Source: Hydrogenophaga sp. (GTDB lineage: Bacteria; Pseudomonadota; Gammaproteobacteria; Burkholderiales; Burkholderiaceae_C). From it: 39,013 bases of DNA. The notes under the pieces are model-generated. The model was not told the origin of the DNA, searched no databases, and was given only the letters and a program-made list of their open reading frames with translations. The stretch is taken from the NCBI RefSeq assembly GCF_028698005.1, contig NZ_JAQVEJ010000010.1:1-39013 (forward strand), written 5' to 3'. The position numbers and the translations under genes are program-made. Shown here piece by piece: positions 18,629 to 29,504 of this stretch (the first letter of the stretch is position 1; every line of letters starts with the position of its first letter).

Positions 18629-19903
18629 TCAGAGGGCCCGGTAGCCGATGTCACGACGGTATTGCATGCCGTCGAAGCGGATGCCTTCGGCGAGCGTGTA
18701 GGCCTTTTCCCGGGCCTGACGCACGTCATCGCCCAGGGCGGTCACGCACAGCACGCGGCCACCGGCGGTGACGATCTGCCCGTTCTGGTCGGCCGTGCCG
18801 GCGTGGAACACCATGGCATCGCTGCTGTCGGCCGGCAAGCCGGTGATCACATCACCCTTGCGTGGCTGCAGCGGATAGCCTTCCGCCGCCAGCACCACGC
18901 CCAGTGCCACGCGCGGGTCCCAGTCCAGCGTCACCCGGTCCAGCTCGCCGCGCGTGGCGGCCAGCAGCACCTGTGCCAGGTTGGAGCGCAGACGCATCAT
19001 GATCGGCTGCGTCTCCGGATCGCCCATGCGGCAGTTGAACTCCAGCGTCTTGACACGCCCATCGGGCGTGATCATCAGGCCGGCGTACAGGAAACCGGTG
19101 TAGGGCACACCGTCGGCCTTCATGCCGCGCAGCGTCGGCAGGATCACCTCCTCCATCGCGCGCTGATGGATGGCTGGCGTCACCACGGGCGCGGGCGAAT
19201 AGGCGCCCATGCCCCCGGTGTTCGGCCCCTGGTCGGCATCCAGCAGGCGCTTGTGGTCCTGGCTGGTGGCCAGCGCCAGCGCATGCTCGCCGTCGCACAG
19301 CACGATGAAGCTGGCCTCCTCGCCTTCGAGGAACTCCTCGATCACCACGCGCGCGCCGCCCTCGTTGTGGGCCACGCCAAGCTTGTTGTCCAGCAGCATG
19401 AAGTCGATCGCCTCATGCGCCTCGGCGGCGGTCATGGCGACCACCACCCCCTTGCCCGCAGCCAGGCCATCGGCCTTGACCACGATCGGGGCACCCTTGG
19501 CATCGACGTAGGCATGCGCCTGGTCGGCATCGCTGAAGGTCTGGTACTCGGCCGTGGGCACGCCATGGCGCTCCATGAAGGCCTTGGAGAAGGCCTTGGA
19601 GCTTTCGAGCTGGGCCGCCCTCTGCGTCGGACCGAAAATGGCCAGGCCATGCGCGCGGAACTCGTCCACCACGCCGGCGGCCAGTGGCGCCTCGGGCCCG
19701 ACCACCGTCAGGCCGATGCCGTTGGCCTGCACCCACTCGCGCAGCGCCACCTTGTCGCCGATGGCCACGTTCACCAGTTGCGTGTCGCGGGCCGTGCCCG
19801 CGTTGCCCGGTGCCACATAGACCTGGCTCACGCCCTCGGACTGCTTGAGCTTCCACGCCAGGGCATGCTCGCGGCCACCGCCGCCGATCACCAGGACTTT
19901 CAT
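18629..19903 (-). CDS. purD: Phosphoribosylamine-glycine ligase
   Basis: [22 protein letters not shown]-grasp motifs, [27 protein letters not shown]. Confidence 0.97.
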   Translation of the reverse strand: MKVLVIGGGGREHALAWKLKQSEGVSQVYVAPGNAGTARDTQLVNVAIGDKVALREWVQANGIGLTVVGPEAPLAAGVVDEFRAHGLAIFGPTQRAAQLESSKAFSKAFMERHGVPTAEYQTFSDADQAHAYVDAKGAPIVVKADGLAAGKGVVVAMTAAEAHEAIDFMLLDNKLGVAHNEGGARVVIEEFLEGEEASFIVLCDGEHALALATSQDHKRLLDADQGPNTGGMGAYSPAPVVTPAIHQRAMEEVILPTLRGMKADGVPYTGFLYAGLMITPDGRVKTLEFNCRMGDPETQPIMMRLRSNLAQVLLAATRGELDRVTLDWDPRVALGVVLAAEGYPLQPRKGDVITGLPADSSDAMVFHAGTADQNGQIVTAGGRVLCVTALGDDVRQAREKAYTLAEGIRFDGMQYRRDIGYRAL

Positions 19904-20625
19904 GCGTCGATTTCTGCGTTATGGAAAACGTCCTGGACGTCGTCCAGGTCTTCAAGGGCGTCAAGGAGCTTCTGCATGCGCTCGGCGTCCTCGCCCGTCA
20001 GTTCGATGGTGTTCTCGGGGCGCATCGTCACCTCGGCCACCTCGGCCTTCAGACCGGCCGCCTCCAGTGCGTTTTTCACCGCCTCGAAATCGCCCGGCGC
20101 GCTCAGCACCTCGATGGAGCCGTCGTCGCCCGTGATCACGTCCTCGGCGCCGGCCTCCAGGGCGACTTCCATCACCTGGTCCTCGCTCGTGCCCGGCGCG
20201 AAGATCAACTGCCCGCAGTGCTTGAACTGGAAGGCCACCGAGCCGTCGGTACCCAGGTTGCCACCGTGCTTGCTGAATGCATGGCGAACCTCGGCCACGG
20301 TACGCACGCGGTTGTCCGTCATGGTGTCGACGATGATCGCTGCCCCACCGATACCGTAGCCCTCGTAGCGAATTTCCTCGTAGCTCACGCCGTCGAGGTT
20401 GCCGGTGGCCTTGTCGATGTTGCGTTTGATGTTGTCGGCCGGCATGTTGGCCGCCTTGGCCTTGTCGACGGCCAGGCGCAGGCGCGGATTGGCGTTGATG
20501 TCGCCCCCGCCCTGCCGGGCCGCCACCATGATCTCACGGATGATGCGCGTCCAGACGCGGCCGCGCTTCTCGTCCTGACGGCCCTTGCGGTGTTGAATAT
20601 TTGCCCATTTGCTGTGTCCAGCCAC
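19900..20625 (-). CDS. YebC/PmpR family regulatory protein
   Basis: [32 protein letters not shown]...[23 protein letters not shown]. Confidence 0.96.
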   Translation of the reverse strand: MAGHSKWANIQHRKGRQDEKRGRVWTRIIREIMVAARQGGGDINANPRLRLAVDKAKAANMPADNIKRNIDKATGNLDGVSYEEIRYEGYGIGGAAIIVDTMTDNRVRTVAEVRHAFSKHGGNLGTDGSVAFQFKHCGQLIFAPGTSEDQVMEVALEAGAEDVITGDDGSIEVLSAPGDFEAVKNALEAAGLKAEVAEVTMRPENTIELTGEDAERMQKLLDALEDLDDVQDVFHNAEIDA

Positions 20626-20718
20626 GATGGTGCCCTTCTTTCTGAACAGAATTTGGTCTAATCAGACGGGATTTTACGTTTGCCCGTACCCCGCACCGCC
20701 CAAAACAGGATCGACAAC

Positions 20719-22251
20719 ATGGCTGAACCGATACACATCGCCCAGAATGCCCAGACCCAGTGCCTGCTGCTGCCCGGACTGGCCAACCGCCATGGCCTGA
20801 TCACCGGGGCCACCGGCACGGGCAAGACCGTCACGCTGCAGAAGCTGGCCGAGGGCTTTTCTGCCATCGGCGTGCCCGTTTTCATGGCCGACGTCAAGGG
20901 TGACCTGACCGGCATCAGCCAGCGCGGCCAGATCGGCAGCAAGATGGCCCAGACCCTCGCCGACCGGGGCATTGCCCTGCCCGAGCCCGTCGCCTGCCCC
21001 ACCACCCTGTGGGATGTGTTCGGCGAGCAGGGGCACCCGGTACGGGCCACCATCTCGGACATGGGGCCACTGCTGCTGGCGCGCATGCTCGATCTCAATG
21101 ACACCCAGGCCGGGGTGCTCAACCTGGTGTTCAAGATTGCCGACGACCACGGCCTGTTGCTGCTGGACATGAAGGACCTGCGGGCGCTGCTGCAGCACGT
21201 GGGCGACAACGCCAAGCAGTTCACGACCGAGTACGGCAATATCAGCGCCGCCAGCATCGGCGCCATCCAGCGCGGCCTGCTGGCCATCGAATCGCAGGGG
21301 GGCGACAAATTCTTCGGCGAGCCGATGCTGGACATCAGCGACTTCATGCAGACCGTCGGCGGCCAGGGGGTCATCAACATCCTGGCGGCGGACAAGCTGA
21401 TGAACTCGCCCCGCCTGTACGCCACCTTCCTGCTGTGGATGCTCTCGGAGCTGTTCGAGCAGCTGCCCGAGATCGGCGACCCCGACAAGCCCAAGCTGGT
21501 GTTCTTCTTCGATGAGGCCCACCTGCTTTTCGATGGCGCTCCCAAGGTGCTGGTCGAGCGCATTGAACTGGTGGTGCGGCTGGTGCGTTCCAAGGGTGTC
21601 GGGGTGTACTTCGTGACCCAGAATCCGCTGGACATCCCCGACAGCGTGCTCGGCCAGTTGGGCAACCGCGTCCAGCACGCGCTGCGTGCCTTTACGCCGC
21701 GCGACCAGAAGGCCGTCAAGGCCACGGCCGAGACCATGCGGCCCAAGGCCGGTCTGGACATCCAGGCCGCCATCACCGAGCTGGGCGTGGGCGAAGCACT
21801 GGTCAGCTTCCTGGATGCCAAGGGGCGCCCGTGCGAGACCGAACGCGTCTATGTGATCCCGCCGGGCAGCCAGATCGGCCCCATCACGCCGGAGCAGCGC
21901 CAGGCGATGATCCGGGATTCGCTGGTGGCCGGCGTCTATGAAAAGGTGGTGGACCGGGAGAGCGCCTACGAAGTGCTGCGTGGCCGTGTCGAAGGCAGCG
22001 AGCAGCCGGCGCAAGACGCGCCGAAGACCCCGCGCATCCCCGGCGCGACCAAGCCGGCCGCCAGCGACAATGGCGGCGGCATCGGCACCATGATCAATGA
22101 AGCCCTGTTCGGGCGAACGGGGCCGCGCGGCGGTCAGTACGACGGTCTGGTCCAGACGATGGCCAAGACGGCGGCCCGCAGCGTCGCCAGCGGCATCGGT
22201 CGCCAGATTGTGCGCGGCGTGCTGGGCAGCCTGCTGGGCGGCAAGCGCTGA
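20719..22251 (+). CDS. DUF853 / HerA-like helicase family ATPase (YjgR-like)
   Basis: Walker [36 protein letters not shown], Walker [13 protein letters not shown], conserved C-terminal LGSLLGGKR. Confidence 0.9.
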   Translation: MAEPIHIAQNAQTQCLLLPGLANRHGLITGATGTGKTVTLQKLAEGFSAIGVPVFMADVKGDLTGISQRGQIGSKMAQTLADRGIALPEPVACPTTLWDVFGEQGHPVRATISDMGPLLLARMLDLNDTQAGVLNLVFKIADDHGLLLLDMKDLRALLQHVGDNAKQFTTEYGNISAASIGAIQRGLLAIESQGGDKFFGEPMLDISDFMQTVGGQGVINILAADKLMNSPRLYATFLLWMLSELFEQLPEIGDPDKPKLVFFFDEAHLLFDGAPKVLVERIELVVRLVRSKGVGVYFVTQNPLDIPDSVLGQLGNRVQHALRAFTPRDQKAVKATAETMRPKAGLDIQAAITELGVGEALVSFLDAKGRPCETERVYVIPPGSQIGPITPEQRQAMIRDSLVAGVYEKVVDRESAYEVLRGRVEGSEQPAQDAPKTPRIPGATKPAASDNGGGIGTMINEALFGRTGPRGGQYDGLVQTMAKTAARSVASGIGRQIVRGVLGSLLGGKR

Positions 22252-22280
22252 CTGAGTTCCCGGCATCAGGAATAAAACAC

Positions 22281-23054
22281 ATGGCGTACCGTTTCTTTGC
22301 CCATGCCTGCCTGGGTGGCCTGATCGCACTGCTGAGCGCCTGCGGCGGCGGCGGTGACGACGACGAGGCCGAGGGCACCCGTGGCACGACCGAGAAGGTG
22401 GCGGGCTGCGGATTCGATGGCGATCCTCTGCGCATCATGCCGTTGGGTGACTCCATCACCGAGGCGGAAGCCGGTCACAACAGCTACCGCAGGGTGCTGT
22501 GGCAGCGTCTGAACCGGGCAGGTTGCGTGGTCAATCTGGTGGGCAGCAAAACGGGTGTGTCCAGAGGCCGGCGCGATAGCGGGTCGGTCAACCCGCCCAA
22601 CGCCGACTTCGATCTGGATCACGAAGGCCACTGGGACTACACGGTGGCCGAACTCCTTCCCCGCGTGGGCACTCTGGTGGCCCAGGCACAGCCCGATGTC
22701 GTTCTGGTTCACCTGGGGACCAATGACGTGCTGCGCGGGCGACCGGCCAGCCGCATCGCCCAGGACCTGGGCGGGCTCATCGACGCCATCCGGGCCGGCA
22801 AGCCGGACACCCACATCCTGCTGGCCAAGATCATCCCGGCGGCGCCCTACCCGGCCGGCACCGCCGCCCTCAACCGCCTGATCGATGGCATTGCATCCAG
22901 CCGGTCCAGCGCCACTTCGCCGGTTGCGGTGGTCGACCAGGCCAGCGGCTACTCGACGGGTGACAACTACGATGGGGTTCACCCCGGGGTCGCCGGCGAG
23001 GCCAAGCTTGGCAACCGCTGGGCCGACGCAGTACTGGCCTGGAGCAGCCTGTAG
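22281..23054 (+). CDS. SGNH/GDSL hydrolase lipoprotein (carbohydrate-esterase-like)
   Basis: Lipobox LLSAC followed by GGGGDDDE; IMPLGDSIT block, VHLGTNDV, YDGVHPG catalytic blocks. Confidence 0.85.
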   Translation: MAYRFFAHACLGGLIALLSACGGGGDDDEAEGTRGTTEKVAGCGFDGDPLRIMPLGDSITEAEAGHNSYRRVLWQRLNRAGCVVNLVGSKTGVSRGRRDSGSVNPPNADFDLDHEGHWDYTVAELLPRVGTLVAQAQPDVVLVHLGTNDVLRGRPASRIAQDLGGLIDAIRAGKPDTHILLAKIIPAAPYPAGTAALNRLIDGIASSRSSATSPVAVVDQASGYSTGDNYDGVHPGVAGEAKLGNRWADAVLAWSSL

Positions 23055-23083
23055 CCGGCCTGGACGGGCATCTGCCGCCCAAG

Positions 23084-23109
23084 AAAAAACCCGGCATGGC
23101 CGGGTTTTT
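23084..23109. terminator. Bidirectional rho-independent terminator between the SGNH hydrolase gene and clpA
   Basis: AAAAAACCCGGCATGGCCGGGTTTTT. Confidence 0.9.
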
Positions 23110-23129
23110 ATGACTGAGCGCGATGTACC

Positions 23130-25472
23130 TCAACCGGCCGTGGCCTCTTCGGGCTTGGCCTTGCCTTCTTTTTTCGGCAACGGCTGGATGTCGAGCTTGA
23201 CCTCGTGGGTCTCCTTGCCATCCTCGCCAAGCTTGGTCTCCAGGTCCACCGTCAGGCGACCGCCATCGGTCAGGCGTCCGAACAGCAGCTCGTCGGCCAG
23301 GGCCTTGCGGATCATGTCCTGAATCAGCCGCTGCATCGGTCGTGCGCCCATCAGCGGGTCGAAGCCCTTCTTGGCCAGATGCTTGCGCAACGCGTCGGTG
23401 AAGGTAACCTCCACCTTCTTCTCGGCCAGCTGGCTTTCGAGCTGCAGCAGGAACTTGTCCACCACGCGCAGGATGATGTTTTCGTCCAGCGGCTTGAAGC
23501 TGACGATGGCATCCAGGCGGTTGCGGAACTCCGGCGTGAACAGGCGCTTGATGTCGGCCATCTCGTCGCCGGCCTCGCGCGGGTTCGTGAAGCCGATGGT
23601 CGCCTTGTTCATGGTTTCGGCGCCCGCGTTCGTCGTCATGATGATGATGACGTTGCGGAAGTCGGCCTTGCGCCCGTTGTTGTCCGTCAGCGTACCGTGG
23701 TCCATGACCTGCAGCAGCACGTTGAAGATGTCCGGATGCGCCTTCTCGATCTCGTCGAGCAGCAGCACCGCGTGTGGCTTCTTCGTGATGGCCTCGGTCA
23801 GCAGGCCGCCCTGGTCGAAGCCCACGTAGCCGGGTGGCGCGCCGATCAGGCGGCTGACCGCATGGCGCTCCATGTACTCCGACATGTCGAAGCGGATCAG
23901 GTCGATGCCCAGGATGTAGGCCAGTTGCTTGGCGGCCTCGGTCTTGCCGACGCCGGTCGGGCCGCTGAACAGGAAGGCACCGATCGGCTTGTCGGCCTTG
24001 CCCAGGCCGGAGCGCGCCATCTTGACCGAGGAAGCCAGCAGCTCCAGCGCCTTGTCCTGTCCGAACACCACGCTCTTGAGGTCACGTTCGAGCGTGGCCA
24101 GCTTGCTGCGGTCGTCGCTGGACACGTTCGCGGGCGGAATGCGCGCGATCTTGGCCACGATGTCCTCGATCTCGGCCTTGCCGATGGTCTTCTTGCGTTT
24201 GCTGGCCACGGCGATGCGCTGCGCGGCACCGGCCTCGTCGATCACGTCGATGGCCTTGTCGGGCAGATGCCGGTCGTTGATGTACTTGGCCGAGAGCTCG
24301 GCCGCCGCCTGCAGCGCCGCGTTGGCGTACTTGACGCTGTGGTGCTCCTCGAAGCGGCTCTTGAGACCCTTGAGGATTTCCACCGTCTGCTCGACGGTCG
24401 GTTCGACCACGTCGATCTTCTGGAAGCGCCGGCTCAGGGCCGCGTCCTTCTCGAAGATGCCGCGGTACTCGGTGAAGGTCGTCGCGCCGATGCACTTGAG
24501 CTGGCCGCTGGAGAGCGCCGGCTTGAGCAGGTTGGAGGCGTCCAGCGTGCCACCCGAGGCCGCACCAGCCCCGATCAGCGTGTGGATCTCGTCGATGAAC
24601 AGCACGGCGTGCGGCTTGTCCTTGAGCGCCTTGAGCACGGCCTTCAGGCGCTGCTCGAAATCGCCCCGGTATTTGGTGCCGGCCAGCAGTGCCCCCATGT
24701 CGAGCGAGTACACCGTGGCTTCGGCCAGAATCTCGGGCACGTCACCCTGGGTGATGCGCCAGGCCAGACCCTCGGCGATCGCCGTCTTGCCCACGCCGGC
24801 CTCGCCGACCAGCAGCGGGTTGTTCTTGCGGCGCCGGCACAGGATCTGGATCGTGCGCTCGACCTCGTAGTCGCGGCCGATCAGGGGATCGATCTTGCCG
24901 TCCTTGGCTGCCTGGTTCAGGTTCTGGGTGAACTGCTCCAGCGGCGACTGCTTCTCGTTGCCCTTGGCCCCCTGCTCGACGGCCTCCTCGTTGTCGGCCG
25001 CGCTTTCGCCCGGCTTGCCGGCCTCTGGCGGATCGCTCTTGCGGATGCCATGGGCGATGAAGTTGACCACGTCCAGGCGCGTGACGCCCTGCTGGTGCAG
25101 GTAGTACACGGCATGCGAGTCCTTTTCGCCGAAGATGGCCACCAGCACGTTGGCACCCGTGACTTCCTTCTTGCCGTTGCCGGTGGACTGCACGTGCATG
25201 ATCGCGCGCTGGATCACGCGCTGGAAGCCCAGGGTGGGCTGGGTGTCAACCTCTTCGGTGCCGGCCACCTGCGGGGTGTTGTCCTTGATGAAATTCGTCA
25301 GGGACTTGCGCAGATCGTCGATGTTGGCCGAGCAGGCGCGCAGCACTTCGGCGGCGCTGGGGTTGTCCAGCAGCGCCAGCAGCAGGTGCTCGACGGTGAT
25401 GAATTCGTGTCGCTGTTGCCGGGCCTCGACAAAGGCCATGTGCAAGCTGACTTCAAGTTCCTGGGCAATCAT
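23130..25472 (-). CDS. clpA: ATP-dependent Clp protease ATP-binding subunit ClpA
   Basis: Clp N domain [31 protein letters not shown]; two AAA modules [13 protein letters not shown] and [15 protein letters not shown]. An in-frame GTG at 25478 is also possible. Confidence 0.97.
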   Translation of the reverse strand: MIAQELEVSLHMAFVEARQQRHEFITVEHLLLALLDNPSAAEVLRACSANIDDLRKSLTNFIKDNTPQVAGTEEVDTQPTLGFQRVIQRAIMHVQSTGNGKKEVTGANVLVAIFGEKDSHAVYYLHQQGVTRLDVVNFIAHGIRKSDPPEAGKPGESAADNEEAVEQGAKGNEKQSPLEQFTQNLNQAAKDGKIDPLIGRDYEVERTIQILCRRRKNNPLLVGEAGVGKTAIAEGLAWRITQGDVPEILAEATVYSLDMGALLAGTKYRGDFEQRLKAVLKALKDKPHAVLFIDEIHTLIGAGAASGGTLDASNLLKPALSSGQLKCIGATTFTEYRGIFEKDAALSRRFQKIDVVEPTVEQTVEILKGLKSRFEEHHSVKYANAALQAAAELSAKYINDRHLPDKAIDVIDEAGAAQRIAVASKRKKTIGKAEIEDIVAKIARIPPANVSSDDRSKLATLERDLKSVVFGQDKALELLASSVKMARSGLGKADKPIGAFLFSGPTGVGKTEAAKQLAYILGIDLIRFDMSEYMERHAVSRLIGAPPGYVGFDQGGLLTEAITKKPHAVLLLDEIEKAHPDIFNVLLQVMDHGTLTDNNGRKADFRNVIIIMTTNAGAETMNKATIGFTNPREAGDEMADIKRLFTPEFRNRLDAIVSFKPLDENIILRVVDKFLLQLESQLAEKKVEVTFTDALRKHLAKKGFDPLMGARPMQRLIQDMIRKALADELLFGRLTDGGRLTVDLETKLGEDGKETHEVKLDIQPLPKKEGKAKPEEATAG

Positions 25473-25563
25473 GGACACTTCCTTTGGTGCTGGTGGATCA
25501 GGATACGCGATTCGTCCGGTGGAGATCAGTGGAAGAGACCATCACATGGGGTTGGGTTCGTCC

Positions 25564-25920
25564 TTATTCAATAGGTTCAGTGGTGCACTGCAAAGGGTGC
25601 CCCGCATGACGGGAGGCCTGCAGCACCTGGTCCACCTTGGTGATGGCGACGTCGCGGGTATAGACCCCGCACACGCCTTTGCCCTCCAGGTGGATCTTGA
25701 GCATGATCTGGGTGGCGGTTTCCCGGTCCTTGCCGAAAAATTCCTGAATGATCTGGACGACAAACTCCATCGGCGTGAAATCGTCGTTGAGCAGGACCAC
25801 CTGGTACATCTGGGGCGGCCGGACCCGCTGGGCGCGGCGCTCCAGCACCACCGCGTCATCGCCTGCCACGCTGGGGCGCGATGCGGGAATCACGGGTTTT
25901 TTGGGGGTTTGGGCAACCAT
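25564..25920 (-). CDS. clpS: ATP-dependent Clp protease adaptor ClpS
   Basis: [59 protein letters not shown]. Confidence 0.96.
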   Translation of the reverse strand: MVAQTPKKPVIPASRPSVAGDDAVVLERRAQRVRPPQMYQVVLLNDDFTPMEFVVQIIQEFFGKDRETATQIMLKIHLEGKGVCGVYTRDVAITKVDQVLQASRHAGHPLQCTTEPIE

Positions 25921-26001
25921 GAAAACCATTCTACCGGCGGGCATTAGGCCCGCACATCATATGGAATTGAAAAGACACAGTCTGCTGCGTTTCTGGAGGG
26001 G

Positions 26002-26817
26002 CTAAGCCAGCTGGCGCGCCAGCCGTATCAGCCGCGGTCCCACATCCTCCAGCAGCCACCGCTCGTTCATCTCGCGACCGAAGAACGAGCAATTGATCGC
26101 AGCGGGCATGCCACCGTCGATGCGACCCAGGGGAACAGCGACCGCTTGTACTTCCGGGTAAACCTCCCCCATCGAGATGCAGCATCCCCGTTGGGGATAT
26201 TGCGCGACGTTGTCCATCACCCGCTGGGCATGCCGCTCCCACTCGAGCGGCGCCTTCACCTTGATCTCGTTGATGAGCGTCATCCGCTCCTCCGTGCTGC
26301 AGGACATCAGATAGGCACGCCCAACGGCGGTGCCGGCCAGTGACTGGGTGACACCCACGTCCAGCGCATAAGCGCCGCGTTCGCGAGCACGGATCGACTC
26401 GATGTAAACAATGTTCAGGCGGTCACGGATGCCAATCGATACGTTGCCGTCAACTTCCTGTGCGAACGCCATGAGGAGAGGCCGCACGCGCTGGCGAAAA
26501 GGAAATTGGTCCAGCAGCGGGTACCCCAGGGACAGCATGGCCACCCCAAGCCTGTATTTGCCCCAGCCCTGTGCTTGTGTCAGATAGCCCATCTGCACCA
26601 GGGTGTACGCAAGCCGGGACACGGTTGACACGGGAAGACCCAGGCGACGGGCCAGTTCGGTCACACCGAGCAGCGGCTCTGCTGGGGTGAAACAGCGCAA
26701 CAACTCCAGGCCCCGCGCCAGCGTCGTGGCGAAGTGCCGGTCACCAGCGAATTCGCTCCAGGCAGCAGGAACCTTCCGCCTCGAGCCGATGGATGGGGGA
26801 TGAGAAGACTTCGACAT
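26002..26817 (-). CDS. IclR family transcriptional regulator
   Basis: N-terminal wHTH (RGLELLRCFTPAEPLLGVTELARRLGLPVSTVSRLAYTLVQMGYL) and IclR effector domain. Confidence 0.93.
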   Translation of the reverse strand: MSKSSHPPSIGSRRKVPAAWSEFAGDRHFATTLARGLELLRCFTPAEPLLGVTELARRLGLPVSTVSRLAYTLVQMGYLTQAQGWGKYRLGVAMLSLGYPLLDQFPFRQRVRPLLMAFAQEVDGNVSIGIRDRLNIVYIESIRARERGAYALDVGVTQSLAGTAVGRAYLMSCSTEERMTLINEIKVKAPLEWERHAQRVMDNVAQYPQRGCCISMGEVYPEVQAVAVPLGRIDGGMPAAINCSFFGREMNERWLLEDVGPRLIRLARQLA

Positions 26818-26860
26818 AGCGAGAATCATAGTGTCATATCGGAAATCCTTCTCTGCTCCA

Positions 26861-26888
26861 GTTGGGCATACCTATCATCGCGCCCAAC
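26861..26888. promoter_or_regulatory. Candidate IclR-family operator
   Basis: GTTGGGC-N14-GCCCAAC, perfect 7-bp arms in the divergent IclR/SBP promoter region. Confidence 0.45.
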
Positions 26889-26911
26889 ATTCAACCAACA
26901 GGAGACAAGCC

Positions 26912-28522
26912 ATGGCAATTCACTTGAGGTATTGGCACGCAGCCCTGGGCGCCGCAGCGACGGTGACGCTGGCGGGTGCGGTCATGCCGGCAGCGGCGCA
27001 ATCCGCCGACCAGCCCAAACGCGGCGGCACACTGGTGTTCCCGATCCACATGGGAGAGCCCAACACGCTGGACTGCCATGCGGCAAGCACGCCTGGTGTC
27101 ATGTGGCGCATTGCGCCGCACTACTCCACATTGCTGCAGTTGGAGGATGACGGCACTATCAAGGGGGACTTGGCACGCAGCTGGAAAATTTCGAGTGATG
27201 GCCTGAGCTATGAGTTCAAGCTGCACCCTGGCATCAAGTTCCATGATGGTTCGGCGCTGACATCACGCGACGTCAAGGTCAGCATCGACCGCATGCGCAA
27301 CCCGCCCCCGGGCGTCGTTTCGATGCGCATGGGCATGTACAAGGACATCAAGTCGGTGGAGACGCCAGACGCGGAGACCGTGGTGCTGCGCCTGAGCGAG
27401 GTCAACGCCGCGATGCTGAATCTGCTGGCAACCCCCTACGCCTGCATCCTGTCCGCACAGCGCCTGGAGACCGATGCGTCCTACCCCGCCAAAACGGTGA
27501 TGGGCAGCGGGCCATTCCGGTTTGTGCGCTACGTCCCCGGGACCGAATGGGTCGGGGAACGCTTTGATAGCTACTTTATGGCGGGAAAACCCTATATCGA
27601 TGGCTTCCGAGCTCTCACGGTGTCCGCGGCCGCGGCCACCAATGCGGTGATTTCCGGACAGGTGCATTACAACCTGCGCGGGCTGACCGAAAGCCAGATT
27701 GCCCAGGTCCTGGCCAGCCGTGCCGATCAGGTCAACATCGTCGGCACGGGTGCCGCCGGCGACCTCCTTTTCGTGGTGTCGCTGAACACCACCCAGAAAC
27801 CGCTGGACGATGTGCGGGTTCGCCGCGCGCTGCTGCTCGCCCTGGACCGCCAGGCGGGCGCCAAGGCCATGAAGCAGCTCACCTCGGCCAACGTCATTGG
27901 TGGCCTGAGTCGCCCGGGGTCGGTCTGGGCGCGTAGCGAGCAGGAGTTGGAAGCCCTGCCGGGCTTTGGCCGCGATGTCGAAGCAGCACGAGCCGAGGCA
28001 CGCCGGCTGCTCAAGGAAGCAGGCCATCCCAACCTGAAGCTGCGGTTTACCTTCAATGGCCTGTACAGCTACTTTGCCGTGCTGATGGCCGACCAATTGC
28101 GTCAGATCGGCGTCACCGTCGAGACCCAGACCGTGGATTCACTGAGTCTGGCCGCCGTCAAGCGCAGCGGCGACTACGACATGCTGTTTGACAACCTGCC
28201 CGAGTACCTCGACGACCCCAGTGTGCGGCTGGGCTGGTTCCTGCCTTTCAAGACAAACCCGCTCAACACAACACGCGCCAACGACCCGCTCCTGGAGTCG
28301 CTGTACGACCAACAAAAGCGCGAGATGGACACGGCGCGCCGTACCGTCCTGGTGCAGAAAATGGAGAAGCACATTGTGGACAACGCCTATGTGATCCCGT
28401 TGTACTGGATGGAATGGCAGCGCGCCATCTCGAAGGACGTTGGGGGCCTGCGGTCGATGCCATCGAACTTCATGAAGATCAACCTTGCCGACATCTGGCT
28501 GCGCAACGCCGGCACGCGCTGA
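26912..28522 (+). CDS. ABC transporter family-5 (peptide/nickel type) substrate-binding protein
   Basis: Signal peptide; LARSWKISSDGLSYEFKLHPGIKFHDGSALTSRDVKVSIDRM; DDVRVRRALLLALDRQ. Confidence 0.93.
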   Translation: MAIHLRYWHAALGAAATVTLAGAVMPAAAQSADQPKRGGTLVFPIHMGEPNTLDCHAASTPGVMWRIAPHYSTLLQLEDDGTIKGDLARSWKISSDGLSYEFKLHPGIKFHDGSALTSRDVKVSIDRMRNPPPGVVSMRMGMYKDIKSVETPDAETVVLRLSEVNAAMLNLLATPYACILSAQRLETDASYPAKTVMGSGPFRFVRYVPGTEWVGERFDSYFMAGKPYIDGFRALTVSAAAATNAVISGQVHYNLRGLTESQIAQVLASRADQVNIVGTGAAGDLLFVVSLNTTQKPLDDVRVRRALLLALDRQAGAKAMKQLTSANVIGGLSRPGSVWARSEQELEALPGFGRDVEAARAEARRLLKEAGHPNLKLRFTFNGLYSYFAVLMADQLRQIGVTVETQTVDSLSLAAVKRSGDYDMLFDNLPEYLDDPSVRLGWFLPFKTNPLNTTRANDPLLESLYDQQKREMDTARRTVLVQKMEKHIVDNAYVIPLYWMEWQRAISKDVGGLRSMPSNFMKINLADIWLRNAGTR

Positions 28523-28564
28523 CCTGCCTCACATTCATTCAACGCAATTTTTTCAAGTCATCAC

Positions 28565-29437
28565 ATGTCCAAAGTCATCGTTACCGTCGCAGTCACCGGC
28601 TCGCAGCCCACCCGGGAAATGAACCCCAACCTGCCCGTGACACCGCAGGAGATTGCCGATTCGGCCATTGAGTGCTTCAACGAAGGTGCATCGATCGTGC
28701 ACGTGCATGTTCGCGACCCGAAAACCGGCCGAGCTTCCATGGCATTGGAGCACTATCAGGAGGTCATGGAGCGGGTACGCGCCAAAGTACCGATGATCAT
28801 CAATCTGACGACCGGCCCGGGCGGTCGGCTGGCTGTGGATGCCGATGCCCAGCCTTTGCCTGGCAGCCCGCATCTGATGTCGGCCCAGGAACGGGTCGCG
28901 CATGTCCTGCAACTTCGTCCGGAGATGTGCACGCTCGACCTGGGCAGCATGACCACCCGGCTGGGCATCATGGCGAATGCCCAGCCGGTGGTCGAGCGCA
29001 TGGCGGAACTGATGAACGAGGCCGGGGTGAAGCCCGAGGTCGAACTGTTCGAACTGGGCGCGTTCAAGCTGGTTCGCTCGATGATCGACCGCGGCCTGCT
29101 CGATGCACGTTGCCATCTGCAGTTGTGCATGGGCACGAGCGGCGGTATCCCCGCCGACCCGAGGACCGCGCAACTGATGATCGACAGCGTTCCGTCCACA
29201 TGCACCTGGTCCATCTTCGGCGTCGCCCGGACACAGTTCCCGATGGTGGCCATGGGTGTCATGAACGGGGGACACGTGCGCGTGGGCATGGAGGACAATA
29301 TCTACCTGCGCAAGGGGCAACTCACCAGCGGTAACGCCGAACTGGTGCGCAATGCCGTTCAGATCATCCGGAACATGGGTGCCGAAGTCGCCAGCGTCGA
29401 GGAAGCGCGCCAAATGCTTGGCCTTGCGGCACACTGA
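28565..29437 (+). CDS. Beta-keto acid cleavage enzyme family (BKACE, DUF849) protein
   Basis: VTVAVTGSQPTREMNPNLPVTPQEIADSAIECFNEGASIVHVHVRDPKTG; metal-binding HVH; C-terminal VRVGMEDNIYL. Confidence 0.94.
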   Translation: MSKVIVTVAVTGSQPTREMNPNLPVTPQEIADSAIECFNEGASIVHVHVRDPKTGRASMALEHYQEVMERVRAKVPMIINLTTGPGGRLAVDADAQPLPGSPHLMSAQERVAHVLQLRPEMCTLDLGSMTTRLGIMANAQPVVERMAELMNEAGVKPEVELFELGAFKLVRSMIDRGLLDARCHLQLCMGTSGGIPADPRTAQLMIDSVPSTCTWSIFGVARTQFPMVAMGVMNGGHVRVGMEDNIYLRKGQLTSGNAELVRNAVQIIRNMGAEVASVEEARQMLGLAAH

Positions 29438-29504
29438 TGCCCCTGCCTGCACGGCACCGGCCATCCGGTCGCCGCCTGTCCGAAGCCACTGCCTTCCCAA
29501 ACCC

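Noticed and set aside
18662-20359. 565-aa plus-strand ORF antisense to purD/yebC
   Set aside because: Spans two convincing minus-strand genes; artefact of GC bias.
20674-22329. 551-aa minus-strand ORF antisense to the DUF853 ATPase gene
   Set aside because: Same GC-bias artefact; the plus strand has intact Walker motifs.
23205-25574. 789-aa plus-strand ORF antisense to clpA
   Set aside because: Codon-bias shadow of clpA; no domain-like motifs.
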